Source: Paenibacillus sp. FSL H3-0469 | GTDB taxonomy: Bacteria > Bacillota > Bacilli > Paenibacillales > Paenibacillaceae | NCBI RefSeq assembly: GCF_038051945.1 | Contig: NZ_CP150302.1 | Coordinates: forward strand, 5,518,001-5,582,000 | Length of the DNA: 64,000 nt | Direction of reading: 5' to 3' | Part shown: one piece after another, positions 6,594 through 15,465 of the stretch | How the letters are laid out: each line of letters begins with the position of its first letter | Numbering within the stretch: the first letter of the stretch is position 1 | The notes under the pieces: generated by a model | What the model was told of the DNA's origin: nothing | Database searches by the model: none | Seen by the model: the letters and a program-made list of their open reading frames with translations, nothing else | Program-made: the position numbers and the translations under genes

Positions 6594-9119
6594 ATGAACG
6601 AGTTTCATAATATGATGTACTTGGGCGTTTTTCTGGATGAAATGGACGAGCAGCTGCGGTATTTGGATGAGGCCCTGCTCATGCTGGAGAGCAAAGGGTA
6701 TCAGAATGACATTATTCAGAGGATCTTCCGGGTCGCCCATACACTTAAGGGCTCATCCGCAGTCATGGGATTCAAGCAGCTTAACCGGCTGACGCATCAG
6801 ATGGAGAGTGTGTTTGAACTGCTCAGGGGCAGACAGCTTGCTGTAACCTCCGAATTATTGAACATTCTCTTTGACTGCGTAGATTTCATTAAGGAGCTTC
6901 GTCAATCCATTCTGAGCGGTACATTGGTGGAGGGGGACACCTCAGAGCTATTGCGCCGGTTAAAAGAGGTGCGGAAGACAGCGGCCGAGTCCCCCGTGCC
7001 TGTTACAGAGGGGCTTCCGCAGGGAGGAGCGGGGGCTGCGCCGGATATTATCTTCGATGATATCCGCAAAGAGCAGATCCAGGCGGCCATAGATCAAGGC
7101 TCTATGGCTATAGCGGTTCATATTCAACTGGCTGCTGAGGAGCCGATGAAATATGTCCGCGCGAAGCTTGTAGAGGCCAAGCTGCGGGAAACGGGCGAGG
7201 TGGTTGCCGCCTACCCCGAGCTGGAATCCATCGAGAGGGATGCACAGTTCTCCGGTACCATTGCGTATATTCTGCTTACACAGCAGTCCCGGCAGAATAT
7301 TATGGCCTGTCTGCAGGAAATTTCACAGATTGAAGTTATACATACAGAGCTTATTACGGGAGCGAACCTGAACACCTTCACAGAAGGCAAAGGAGCTCAG
7401 AAAACCAGCAGCTATGCGGCCCAGACCGTCCGTGTGGATGTGGAGCGGCTGGAGGGGCTGCTGAATCTGGTAGGAGAGCTGATCATAGATAATACCAGGC
7501 TGCACAGTGTCCGTTCCCGATTAAGCGAGCAGTTCAAGAGCAATAGTGATGTTCATCTGCTGAATGATATCGCAGGACACTTGAATATGGTTATCAGCGA
7601 TCTTCAGGAGGGGATGATGAAGACCCGGATGCTGCCGATGGAGCATCTGTTCGGCCGCTTCCCCCGGATGATCCGGGATTTGGCGCAGAAGTCGGACAAG
7701 GAGATCGAATTCATCATTGAGGGCAATGAGACCGAGCTGGACCGCAGCTTAATTGAGGAGATCAGCGATCCTCTGATTCATATTCTGCGCAACGCCGTGG
7801 ACCATGGACTGGAGCTGCCGGAAGAACGGGCAGCTCTGGGCAAGCCGCGCAAGGGAACTATTACTCTGCGGGCAAGCCATCAAGGGAATATGATTGTAAT
7901 TACAATATCGGATGACGGCAGGGGCATTGATACCGGCAAGGTCAAAGAAGCCGCTGTGCGCAAAGGCTTCGTCACCGCCGAAGAAGTGAAGCGTATGACG
8001 GAAAAAGAGCTGGTGATGCTGATTTTCCGCTCTGGTATCTCAACAGCCCGTACGGTTACAGATTTATCCGGCCGCGGAGTGGGCATGGATATTGTCAAAG
8101 CACATATAGAGAAATTAAATGGCATCATAGATATTGAGACGGCTCTTAATCAGGGGAGTGTATTCACGATCAAGGTCCCGTTGACCCTTGCCATCATCCG
8201 CTCCCTGCTGGTAAAGCTGGGAAGCAGCACCTTTGCCATTCCGCTAATTAATGTCATTGAAATATTCAGAATGAAGACTGAGGATATTGTTACCATTCAG
8301 GGACAGGAGGTCTGCCACTTCCGTGATCAGGTGCTTCCGCTTGTCCGTCTGCATAGTATGCTGCAAGTGGAGGAAGAAGAGCCTACGGTGAACAGCAGAC
8401 TGTTCGTAGTCATTGTCGGCTTCGCGGATAGGCGGGTCTGTCTGGTGGTAGATGAGACGATCGGCAATCAGGAGATTGTTATCAAGTCACTGGGGAATTA
8501 CATAGGCGGCGTTCCATATATCGCAGGCTCAACCATACTTGGCGACGGCCGTGTGGCCCATATCCTGGATATAGGTTCAATTGCAAGGGAAACAGGCTCA
8601 GCCTGCGATACACTGCTCCAAGGGAACACAGTTACGGCAGAGAATCAGGATAGTCAGAGCGAGAAATACATTACTTTCAAGCTGGAAAAGCTGGATTTCG
8701 GGATTCCGATCCGGCAAATGAAGGAAATTGTGCCTGTTCCGGAGATTCATTCGCTGGTGTCCGCCCCGGCTCATGTCCTGGGGATGATCAATCTGCGCGG
8801 ATTGCTGTTCCCGGTCTATGATATACGGCCCAAGCTCGAAATGGACTGCGGTGAACAGACCGCCGGCTCCCGGATTCTGATCTGTGAGGTGTCGGGACAG
8901 GAGGTAGGGGTGTGGGTGGATCAGGTGTCAGCGGTGCAGCTGCTGCCCAGAGAGCATATGGATGAGGCGCCGGATCACATTCTCCAGAACCCGGAGGTAC
9001 TGGATGCCGTCTATAAAGACAACCATCAGTTTATTCACTTGCTGAATCTGGAGAATATATTGGACCTGGATACCTGCATTTTTACCGGTCACGGATCACA
9101 TGACCCAGCCCTGGTGTGA
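6594..9119 (+). CDS. cheA: Chemotaxis histidine kinase CheA with two CheW-like domains
   Basis: 841 residues. In order: an HPt domain with phospho-acceptor H49 (RVAHTLKGSSAVMGF), a P2-like segment (about 150-245), the dimerisation helices (VERLEGLLNLVGELI, from about 279), an ATPase domain (NAVDHGLELPEER near 400, then DDGRGID and GRGVGMDIV), a CheW-like regulatory domain (about 535-670) and a second complete CheW-like domain at the C-terminus (about 689-830, YITFKLEKLDFGIPI and GMINLRGLLFPVYDI). Classical CheA has one such domain. The 3' end overlaps the convergent gene by 38 bp. The kinase should phosphorylate a CheY- or CheB-type partner encoded elsewhere. Confidence 0.93.
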   Translation: MNEFHNMMYLGVFLDEMDEQLRYLDEALLMLESKGYQNDIIQRIFRVAHTLKGSSAVMGFKQLNRLTHQMESVFELLRGRQLAVTSELLNILFDCVDFIKELRQSILSGTLVEGDTSELLRRLKEVRKTAAESPVPVTEGLPQGGAGAAPDIIFDDIRKEQIQAAIDQGSMAIAVHIQLAAEEPMKYVRAKLVEAKLRETGEVVAAYPELESIERDAQFSGTIAYILLTQQSRQNIMACLQEISQIEVIHTELITGANLNTFTEGKGAQKTSSYAAQTVRVDVERLEGLLNLVGELIIDNTRLHSVRSRLSEQFKSNSDVHLLNDIAGHLNMVISDLQEGMMKTRMLPMEHLFGRFPRMIRDLAQKSDKEIEFIIEGNETELDRSLIEEISDPLIHILRNAVDHGLELPEERAALGKPRKGTITLRASHQGNMIVITISDDGRGIDTGKVKEAAVRKGFVTAEEVKRMTEKELVMLIFRSGISTARTVTDLSGRGVGMDIVKAHIEKLNGIIDIETALNQGSVFTIKVPLTLAIIRSLLVKLGSSTFAIPLINVIEIFRMKTEDIVTIQGQEVCHFRDQVLPLVRLHSMLQVEEEEPTVNSRLFVVIVGFADRRVCLVVDETIGNQEIVIKSLGNYIGGVPYIAGSTILGDGRVAHILDIGSIARETGSACDTLLQGNTVTAENQDSQSEKYITFKLEKLDFGIPIRQMKEIVPVPEIHSLVSAPAHVLGMINLRGLLFPVYDIRPKLEMDCGEQTAGSRILICEVSGQEVGVWVDQVSAVQLLPREHMDEAPDHILQNPEVLDAVYKDNHQFIHLLNLENILDLDTCIFTGHGSHDPALV

Positions 9120-9867
9120 TCTCGCTGAAGCCGGCCATGTGGCGGGACTGGCAGGGGATCGGCCGGGCGCTGGCGGTCATGAGGATATTGCAGAGATCAG
9201 CCCTGCCCTCTCCCGGAAGCACGAAGGTTCTGGTATATGGATACACTTCACAGAGTGTCGTATGGATGGCACTGATTAAGCGGTCATTGCCGCTGCGGCC
9301 CATCAGATTCATGATGATCTGGCCGTGCCCGTTCAGCTTGGCACGGGTAAGGCGGAAGAATTCCAGCGTAGTGAAATGAGGCGGCGTCCCGGCAGCGGTG
9401 AAGGCATCGAGCAGGATATAGTCATGGCCTTGGTCCGGCGCGGCTTCCAGCAGGCTGCGGCCGTCACCGATCAGGACGTTATCCTGCGTGTAGCCAAAGC
9501 GGGTTCTGCTGTATTCCACCACCTTCGCGTTCACCTCAGCCACCGTAAACTGCTTCTCGGCGAAATAACCGGCTATCGTACCAATCCCGTGTCCGATCAG
9601 GAAGACATGCTCGAAATAAGGATTCCCCGCTTCCATCAGATGGATCATCGCCCGGGGATACTCGAAGATCACCCGGCGCGGATGGTCCAGATCCAGTGCG
9701 CCCTGAACGGCTTCCCCCGAGAATTGCAGAACCCGGAACCGGCCGGTCTCGCCATATAGCTCGGTTGTATCGTAGACCTCGATGTCCTGAGAGTCGTGGT
9801 TAGTATGGGATGGTGCGTGCAAGCGGATCAGACTCCTTCTCCAGATGGAATTCGTTACAACCTTCAT
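9082..9867 (-). CDS. Spermidine synthase-like methyltransferase-fold protein
   Basis: Up to 261 residues with the Rossmann core of the spermidine synthase family: a glycine-rich loop (HVFLIGHGIGTIAGYF), an acidic strand end (VAEVNAKVVEYSR), GDGRSLL and the DYILLDAF motif. The usual polyamine-synthase active-site signature is only partly present, and no speD partner is near, so the substrate is uncertain. The ATG at 9867 has no good ribosome binding site and sits next to a perfect 32-bp palindrome. TTG at 9822, 10 nt after AAGGAG, is a credible alternative start (246 residues). The 3' end overlaps cheA on the opposite strand. Confidence 0.75.
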   Translation of the reverse strand: MKVVTNSIWRRSLIRLHAPSHTNHDSQDIEVYDTTELYGETGRFRVLQFSGEAVQGALDLDHPRRVIFEYPRAMIHLMEAGNPYFEHVFLIGHGIGTIAGYFAEKQFTVAEVNAKVVEYSRTRFGYTQDNVLIGDGRSLLEAAPDQGHDYILLDAFTAAGTPPHFTTLEFFRLTRAKLNGHGQIIMNLMGRSGNDRLISAIHTTLCEVYPYTRTFVLPGEGRADLCNILMTASARPIPCQSRHMAGFSEITPGLGHVIRDR

Positions 9868-9877
9868 AGTAACATAA

Positions 9878-9909
9878 AGCAGCCGCAGGAAGGCCTTCCT
9901 GCGGCTGCT
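9878..9909 (-). terminator. Perfect 32-bp palindrome, probable terminator of the MATE gene
   Basis: AGCAGCCGCAGGAAGG is followed at once by its exact reverse complement (16-bp arms, no spacer). It lies 30 bp beyond the MATE stop codon on the minus strand. The T-tract is weak (TTTATG), so it may be an inefficient terminator or a processing hairpin. Confidence 0.6.
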
Positions 9910-9938
9910 TGTGTGGGTCAGAGACGGCTTAAGTTTGC

Positions 9939-11291
9939 TTAATGTACCAGACTCTCAAGTTCCGGCTGCAGCTTGTGCCGCAGGGCGTACAGCATGGCGG
10001 CACCGACCAGGAAGGCGGCGGCATCGGCAATGACCAGCGACCACACCACGCCATGGAAGCCGTTCATCCGGTTGGCGAAGAAGAGTACAGGAATCAGTGT
10101 GACCCCTTGAATAATCGACATTACGAACGCGGCTGTTCCCTGCGCGGTGGCCTGGAAGATGCCCATGAACAAGGTGGTCAGCCCTGAAATGAATAAGGAC
10201 AAGAAGGTGACATGCAGAATGTAGCTGCCCATTTCAATCATTTGCGGGTCTCTGGTGAACAGACCGATCAGGTGGTCGGAGATCAGATAGACGACGATGC
10301 CGAATACGGCAGCCATGGCGGCCATCGCTTTTACCGTGAATCCGATTGTATGCTTCATGCGCAGCTTATCCGCTGTGAATGAGAAGGCAATGAGCGGCAC
10401 CACTCCCTCGCACAACCCCATCAGAATAAACTCGGGAAATTGCAGCAATCTTGAGGATATCCCGTAAGCGGCTACAGCCGGATCCCCATATTCGATCAGG
10501 AACAGGTTGAAGATCAGCGACATGGCTCCCAGAAAGACACTCATGATAAAGACCGGAACGCCGATTTTGAACACATTGCTGAGAATATCCTTGGTGGCCT
10601 TGAACCATTTGAAGGAGACCGTGAGGAATTGACTTTTGAATCCCATGTGGAAGGCATAGTAGGCACTTGCAACCATGTTGGCAACAACCGTTGCTGACGC
10701 TACGCCGATTACACCCCAGTGGAGCACGAAGATGACAAGTGCATCAAGCAGGATATTCACGACCACACTAAGCATCATACCGATCATGGAGACGATGGCT
10801 GCACCCTCGGAGCGGACCATATTCTCCAGCGTAAAGAACAGGACGACGAACGGCGCGCCAATCAGCATGACAGTGACGTAATCCTTCGTGAATCCATAGG
10901 AATCCGGCGTTGCCCCGAGGCTGTTAAGGATGGGGCCGATCAGCGGCAGGCCTACGGCCATGACGAGGAGACCAAGCACAAGACTGCTGTAAAAGGCGAA
11001 GGAAGACACATTCTTGACTTCATCATACTTGTGCTCACCAAGCAGCCGCGAGATGTAGGTGCCGCTGCCTATGCCCACCAGATTGCCCAGCGCCATAATG
11101 ATGGCGAACAGCGGCAGGGTCAGGGCGAGTGCGGTCAGCATGGCCGTATTGTGGAGAGTGCCCAGGAAATAGGCATTCAGAATCGAATAGATGACGTTCA
11201 TGGAGGTGCCTAACATCATGGGCACGGCGAAATGGGCGACGGCTTTGGTGATAGGTGCTTTTTCAAAATAATAAAGGTTTTCGGTATCCAT
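9939..11291 (-). CDS. MATE-family multidrug efflux transporter
   Basis: A 450-residue integral membrane protein with about 12 hydrophobic helices in two similar halves, the normal MATE length and topology. Early conserved stretches are VAHFAVPMMLGTSMNVIYSI and GIGSGTYISRLLGEHKYDEV. MATE proteins export cationic drugs or metabolites in exchange for Na+ or H+. The gene is divergent from a TetR regulator, and an operator-like palindrome (AATCTAAC/GTTAGATT) lies 31 bp upstream of its start codon. Repression by that TetR protein is a strong inference. The transported compound is unknown. Confidence 0.92.
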   Translation of the reverse strand: MDTENLYYFEKAPITKAVAHFAVPMMLGTSMNVIYSILNAYFLGTLHNTAMLTALALTLPLFAIIMALGNLVGIGSGTYISRLLGEHKYDEVKNVSSFAFYSSLVLGLLVMAVGLPLIGPILNSLGATPDSYGFTKDYVTVMLIGAPFVVLFFTLENMVRSEGAAIVSMIGMMLSVVVNILLDALVIFVLHWGVIGVASATVVANMVASAYYAFHMGFKSQFLTVSFKWFKATKDILSNVFKIGVPVFIMSVFLGAMSLIFNLFLIEYGDPAVAAYGISSRLLQFPEFILMGLCEGVVPLIAFSFTADKLRMKHTIGFTVKAMAAMAAVFGIVVYLISDHLIGLFTRDPQMIEMGSYILHVTFLSLFISGLTTLFMGIFQATAQGTAAFVMSIIQGVTLIPVLFFANRMNGFHGVVWSLVIADAAAFLVGAAMLYALRHKLQPELESLVH

Positions 11292-11321
11292 TAGGGATCA
11301 CTTCTTTCACTGATTTTTGTC

Positions 11322-11408
11322 AATCTAACGGCGTTAGATTGAACCTTACAGTGTTAGATGATATCATGAACCTAAGAGACTGTAAAGCATAAACTTACAC
11401 TGTTAGAT
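11322..11408. promoter_or_regulatory. Three TetR operator-like sites between MATE and tetR genes
   Basis: Site 1 (11322-11340) is a perfect palindrome, AATCTAACGGCGTTAGATT. Sites 2 (11345-11359, CTTACAGTGTTAGAT) and 3 (11394-11408, CTTACACTGTTAGAT) differ from one another at a single base and share the GTTAGAT half with site 1. Site 1 lies next to the MATE start and site 3 is 17 bp upstream of the tetR start, so one repressor could control both directions. Confidence 0.8.
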
Positions 11409-11424
11409 AAAAGGGCGGATAGCG

Positions 11425-12168
11425 ATGAAAAAAGCACAACCTCAAATCTCGGAGGACCGGATTCTGGAAGCTTCGTGGGAGCTTCTCAAGGAGGGTGGCA
11501 TCGAGAAATTCAGTATGCGGCGTCTGGCGGACCGGCTGGGAATTCAGGCTCCCTCGCTGTATTGGTATTTCAAGAGCAAGCAGAACCTCTACCAGCGGCT
11601 GTCCAACCACATCTCCAGAGTCATCCTGGAGGAGCACCGCCCGGAGGGCGACTGGAAGGAACAATTGACAGGATTTGCGGTAACGGTACGGAGCGTGCTC
11701 AGCCGGTATTCCTGTTCCACCCAACTTATGATGATGACACTGCCCCACGAGCCGGACATTATCCGGTTCAACAACCGGATGCTGCACTGCGTGGAATCCA
11801 CGCCGCTTGAGGAGGCGCAGAAGGTGCAGGTGGTCACAACACTGGTGAACTTTGTGTTCTTCTTCGTGCTGGACGATTACGAGCATGAGCGCAATGTCGC
11901 TATGATGGCTAAGGAACAACAGGAGCCTCCGGGTGAGGAACTGCTTCGCCTGATGGAATCGATGAGCGATAAGGAGGTTGGGTTGTTCCGCAGGATGTTC
12001 AAGAACGGACTGTTCGAGCTGCTGGGGACTGACGGGGCCTTTGAATTCGGCTTGAGGCTGATTCTGCTCGGGACGGAGCAGGTGATTAAGGAGCATGAGG
12101 AGCAGCAGAAGCAGAAGCAAGCGCAGGGGGAAGATAACAAAAATAACAAATTGAATATTGGTGATTGA
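11425..12168 (+). CDS. TetR-family transcriptional repressor
   Basis: 247 residues. An N-terminal TetR helix-turn-helix (ISEDRILEASWELLKEGGIE, then FSMRRLADRLGIQAPSLYWY) is followed by an all-helical ligand-binding and dimerisation region that looks like the class including TetR itself. The C-terminus is a charged, glutamine-rich tail. The gene is divergent from the MATE exporter, with three shared operator-like sites in the 133-bp gap. That is the standard layout for autoregulation plus drug-inducible export. The inducer cannot be read from the sequence. Confidence 0.92.
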   Translation: MKKAQPQISEDRILEASWELLKEGGIEKFSMRRLADRLGIQAPSLYWYFKSKQNLYQRLSNHISRVILEEHRPEGDWKEQLTGFAVTVRSVLSRYSCSTQLMMMTLPHEPDIIRFNNRMLHCVESTPLEEAQKVQVVTTLVNFVFFFVLDDYEHERNVAMMAKEQQEPPGEELLRLMESMSDKEVGLFRRMFKNGLFELLGTDGAFEFGLRLILLGTEQVIKEHEEQQKQKQAQGEDNKNNKLNIGD

Positions 12169-12250
12169 GGCTTAATATAGGGGGCATGTGTTTGAGGGGT
12201 CTGGTTAGATGTTTGTTTTGTTTGTATTGTAGCTGCTTTGAATATTGTTA

Positions 12251-12279
12251 TTGCTAACATTATTATAACAAAATATAAT
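12251..12279 (+). promoter_or_regulatory. Probable sigma-A promoter of the beta-mannosidase gene
   Basis: TTGCTA (12251-12256) and a perfect TATAAT (12274-12279) are separated by 17 bp in AT-rich DNA, 48 bp before the start codon. The rest of the gap from 12169 shows no other element. Confidence 0.65.
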
Positions 12280-12326
12280 GAGGGTAGCTAAGCGCCGAAA
12301 TGCGCAAAAACAGTATAGGAGGAACT

Positions 12327-15008
12327 ATGAAACAACTACAAATCGACCTGTCGAACTGGAAGTTCAGAGCCTGCGGAGATGATGAATGGCTTACGGCTGT
12401 GGTACCGGGAACGGTGCATACGGATCTGCTGCGCAATGGCGTTATCGATCAGCCCTTCTATGGAACGAATGAACATGAGCTGCAATGGATTGATAAAAAG
12501 GACTGGGAATACAGAACCGGATTTGTATTAGAAGAGACATGGCAGACGCTGGCGGTAACTGAGCTGGTGTTCGCCGGGCTGGATACGTATGCCGATGTGT
12601 ATGTGAACGGGGTGCATGCCTTGTCCGCAGACAATATGTTCCTGTCCTGGACCGTGAATGTGAAGGGGCTGCTGCGGACAGGTGAGAATGAGCTCCACAT
12701 CGTCTTCCGCTCGGTGGTGACGGAGGATCTGCCGAAGCTGGCGGCGCTGGGCTACGCTCTGCCTGCACCGAATGACCAGTCTGAGTTAGGGGGCCTTCAG
12801 GAGCAGCGGATCAGTGTATTTGCCCGCAAAGCGCCGTATCATTACGGCTGGGACTGGGGCCCGCGATTTCTGACCAGCGGAATCTGGCGGGAAGCTAAAC
12901 TGACGGGCCGTAACGTTGCGGCGATTGAGGATCTGTACATTCGCCAGCATGCGGTGAATGAGCAGGAGGCCCGGCTGACGGCCGTGATTGAAGCGGATGC
13001 ACCGGAAGCATGGAACGGAATGCTGCGCGTGAGCACTGAAGGGCAGGAATGGATGAAGGCGGTTACGCTCGCTGCGGGCAAGCAGACGCTAGAGCTTGAG
13101 CTGGTGATTGACCGCCCGCGCCTGTGGTGGTGCAACGGCCTGGGCATGCCGGAGCTGTACCATTTCCGTGCAGAGCTGCTGCAAGAAGCGCAGGCTGTAG
13201 CGGTATCGGAGGCAACGACGGGGCTTAGGGAAATTAAGCTGGTGCGTAAGCCGGATGCGCAGGGGGCGTCGTTTCATTTTGAGCTGAACGGGGTGCCGGT
13301 CTTCGCCAAGGGTGCCAATCATATCCCGAACGACAGCTTCATTACAGAGGTTACGGAAGAACGTTACCGCCATGAGATTGCCACGGCCGTGGAATCCAAT
13401 ATGAATATGCTGCGGGTGTGGGGCGGCGGATTCTATGAGGAAGAGGTATTCTACCGGCTGTGTGATGAATACGGACTTCTGGTCTGGCAGGACTTCATGT
13501 TCGCCTGCAGCATGTACCCGGGGGATGAGGCGTTCCTGAATAATGTCCGCGCAGAAGCGGTATATAATGTCCGCAGATTGCGTAACCACCCTTGTATCGC
13601 GCTCTGGTGCGGGAACAATGAGATTGACTCGGCCTGGTCGCAGTATGAGGAGTATATGGGCTGGGGCTGGAAGGAGAAGCTGAATGCTGAGATCCGGGAG
13701 ACCTTATGGGCTGCCTATGAGGAAATTTTCCACCGGATTCTGCCGGAAGCCGTGGCCGCGAACCATCCGGGTATGGATTACTGGCCGTCCTCGCCGCTGC
13801 GCGAGCTTACCGGTGGTCAGGATCAGCATGCAACGCGGATTACGGGCGAAGGGGATATCCACTATTGGGGCGTCTGGCACGCCAAGGAGCCGTTCGAGAA
13901 TTATAATCTCAAGGTAGGCCGCTTCATGAGCGAATACGGCTTCCAGTCCTTCCCGGAGCTAAAGTCGGTGCTGAGCTATGCAGAGGAAGCAGAGCTGGCG
14001 CTGGAATCGAAGGTAATGCTGGCCCATCAGAAGAATGGAGCGGGCAATCAGCTGATTAAGGAGTATATGGATATGTACCTGCCGCAGCCGAAGGATTTCC
14101 GGGGCTTCCTGTACATGAGCCAGTTGCTTCAGGCCGAGGCGATCCGCATGGCTATGGAGAGTCACCGCCGCAACAAGCCGTATTGCATGGGCACGCTGTA
14201 CTGGCAGATGAATGACTGCTGGCCGGTTGCCTCCTGGGCGGGCATGGATTATTACGGGCGCTGGAAGGCACTGCAATATACGGTGCGCCGCAGCTTCCAG
14301 GAGGTACTGCTGTCTGTAGACAGCACGGACGGGGAGAGCGTCAAGGTCTATGGGGTGTCTGACCGGCGGGAAGCCTTGGACGCAGAGCTGGTGCTGCGGC
14401 TGCATGATATCAGCGGCGTACTGCTGCGTGAGTGGTCGCAGCCGGTAACCCTTGCTGCGGATTCGTCAGCTGTGGTCTTAACGCTGCCGCTGGCCGAAGT
14501 GCTGGAGGGCCGCGAACCGGCCAGTGTGCTGCTGGTGGCCTCGCTGCTGGAGAGCGGGCAGGCGGTGGAGCAGGTGCCGGGGGCAAGGCTGGTATTGGAG
14601 TCGGAGGCAAGGCAGGAGCAAGAGCTAGGGACAAGACAGATGCAGGAGCAGGGTCTGGAGACAAGGCAAGTGTTGGAGCAAGGACCGGAGACAAAACAAG
14701 TGCTGGAGCGCAAGGAGCATTACTTCGCGGTTGCCAAGGATATTCCGCTGAGCAAACCGGTCATTACGGTGACAGAAGTACCGGGGAGCGGAGGGAAGAG
14801 CTTCACGCTGAGCAGCGATGTGCTGGCGCGGGGGGTTCATCTGACTGTAGAAGAAGAGGGCATCTTCTCCGACAATTACTTCGATCTGCTGCCGGGCGAG
14901 CCGAAGACGGTCGGTTTCTCGCTCAGAAGCAGCGGCAATGGAGGGGGCGACTTCATTCCGGCAGCTCCGACGGGGCTTGTGATCCGCTCAATGGCGGATT
15001 ATATCTAA
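12327..15008 (+). CDS. Beta-mannosidase, glycoside hydrolase family 2
   Basis: 893 residues. It has an N-terminal jelly-roll sugar-binding domain (WKFRACGDDEWLTAVVPGTV), immunoglobulin-like domains and a central TIM barrel. The predicted acid/base is E432 (WCGNNEID) and the nucleophile E536 (FMSEYGF). It cleaves terminal beta-mannosyl residues from manno-oligosaccharides and has no signal peptide, so it acts in the cytoplasm. The start at 12327 is chosen over the ATG at 12300 because AGGAGG lies 5 nt upstream of it. Residues of about 755-795 carry an 11-residue tandem repeat (see separate entry) absent from typical family members. No mannan transporter is adjacent. Confidence 0.93.
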   Translation: MKQLQIDLSNWKFRACGDDEWLTAVVPGTVHTDLLRNGVIDQPFYGTNEHELQWIDKKDWEYRTGFVLEETWQTLAVTELVFAGLDTYADVYVNGVHALSADNMFLSWTVNVKGLLRTGENELHIVFRSVVTEDLPKLAALGYALPAPNDQSELGGLQEQRISVFARKAPYHYGWDWGPRFLTSGIWREAKLTGRNVAAIEDLYIRQHAVNEQEARLTAVIEADAPEAWNGMLRVSTEGQEWMKAVTLAAGKQTLELELVIDRPRLWWCNGLGMPELYHFRAELLQEAQAVAVSEATTGLREIKLVRKPDAQGASFHFELNGVPVFAKGANHIPNDSFITEVTEERYRHEIATAVESNMNMLRVWGGGFYEEEVFYRLCDEYGLLVWQDFMFACSMYPGDEAFLNNVRAEAVYNVRRLRNHPCIALWCGNNEIDSAWSQYEEYMGWGWKEKLNAEIRETLWAAYEEIFHRILPEAVAANHPGMDYWPSSPLRELTGGQDQHATRITGEGDIHYWGVWHAKEPFENYNLKVGRFMSEYGFQSFPELKSVLSYAEEAELALESKVMLAHQKNGAGNQLIKEYMDMYLPQPKDFRGFLYMSQLLQAEAIRMAMESHRRNKPYCMGTLYWQMNDCWPVASWAGMDYYGRWKALQYTVRRSFQEVLLSVDSTDGESVKVYGVSDRREALDAELVLRLHDISGVLLREWSQPVTLAADSSAVVLTLPLAEVLEGREPASVLLVASLLESGQAVEQVPGARLVLESEARQEQELGTRQMQEQGLETRQVLEQGPETKQVLERKEHYFAVAKDIPLSKPVITVTEVPGSGGKSFTLSSDVLARGVHLTVEEEGIFSDNYFDLLPGEPKTVGFSLRSSGNGGGDFIPAAPTGLVIRSMADYI
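14597..14713 (+). repeat. 33-bp in-frame tandem repeat inside the beta-mannosidase gene
   Basis: About three and a half imperfect 33-bp units encode 11-residue repeats of the type LETRQVLEQGP. They form a charged, glutamine- and glutamate-rich linker between the last two beta domains. The unit length is a multiple of three, so copy number can change without breaking the frame. Confidence 0.8.
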
Positions 15009-15147
15009 TCAAGAACTCTCACGCAGATGCAGACACTTCCGCAACCGTGGACTTGCCCGCCACTGTGATCCCTCCGTAGCGGGAATTGGAGCTAGAGTCA
15101 CCTCCGAAGCCGTGGCTCCCCTCACCCTCAGCTGGCCTTGCGGACTG

Positions 15148-15320
15148 ACATGACCTTATTTGCTCATAAACTAACCTGATTCTGTTCTTGCGGACTCAGA
15201 AGACCTTAATGTCTTCCAGGCTGGCCGTTTCAGGGCGAAATCGCACGAATAGGGGCTTCTGAGTCCATATGATTGGGCAAAGGCGGCTATTTAAGCCGAA
15301 TAGCGGATTCTCAGTCCGCA
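15148..15320. repeat. Dispersed palindromic elements of the GCGGACT type
   Basis: Two forward copies begin TTGCGGACTGACATGACCTT and TTGCGGACTCAGAAGACCTT. Two inverted copies contain GGCTTCTGAGTCC and GCGGATTCTCAGTCCGCAT. Together they form a set of facing inverted repeats. The DNA between 15009 and 15148 contains no gene or repeat that I can identify. Confidence 0.6.
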
Positions 15321-15404
15321 TGGGCATCATGCTTCGTTATATGGGCATTATGATTTGATATATGGATATCATGCTTCGGTATATGGGCATCATGCTTCGG
15401 TATA
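15321..15404. repeat. Four exact 21-bp tandem repeats
   Basis: Four head-to-tail 21-bp units (15321, 15342, 15363, 15384) of the type TGGGCATCATGCTTCGGTAT plus a final A. The first and last differ at one base; the second is the most diverged. The array ends 9 bp before a terminator stem. Confidence 0.9.
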
Positions 15405-15412
15405 ATCAAACA

Positions 15413-15450
15413 AACAGCGGTCCTCCGATGACGGGGGACCGCTGTTTTTG
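15413..15450. terminator. Bidirectional terminator
   Basis: AACAGCGGTCC pairs with GGACCGCTGTT (11 bp), with TTTTT on the plus side and TTTGTTTG on the minus side. It ends the minus-strand DsbA-like gene, whose stop is 16 bp away. Confidence 0.8.
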
Positions 15451-15465
15451 AATACCCAGCCGTCT

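Noticed and set aside
9082..9119. Frameshift or annotation error at the cheA / spermidine synthase-like overlap
   Set aside because: Both proteins end naturally; a 38-bp convergent overlap is plausible and both frames are supported.
14432..15079. Gly/Ala-rich frame overlapping the beta-mannosidase 3' end
   Set aside because: Low-complexity product of the 33-bp repeat read in another frame.
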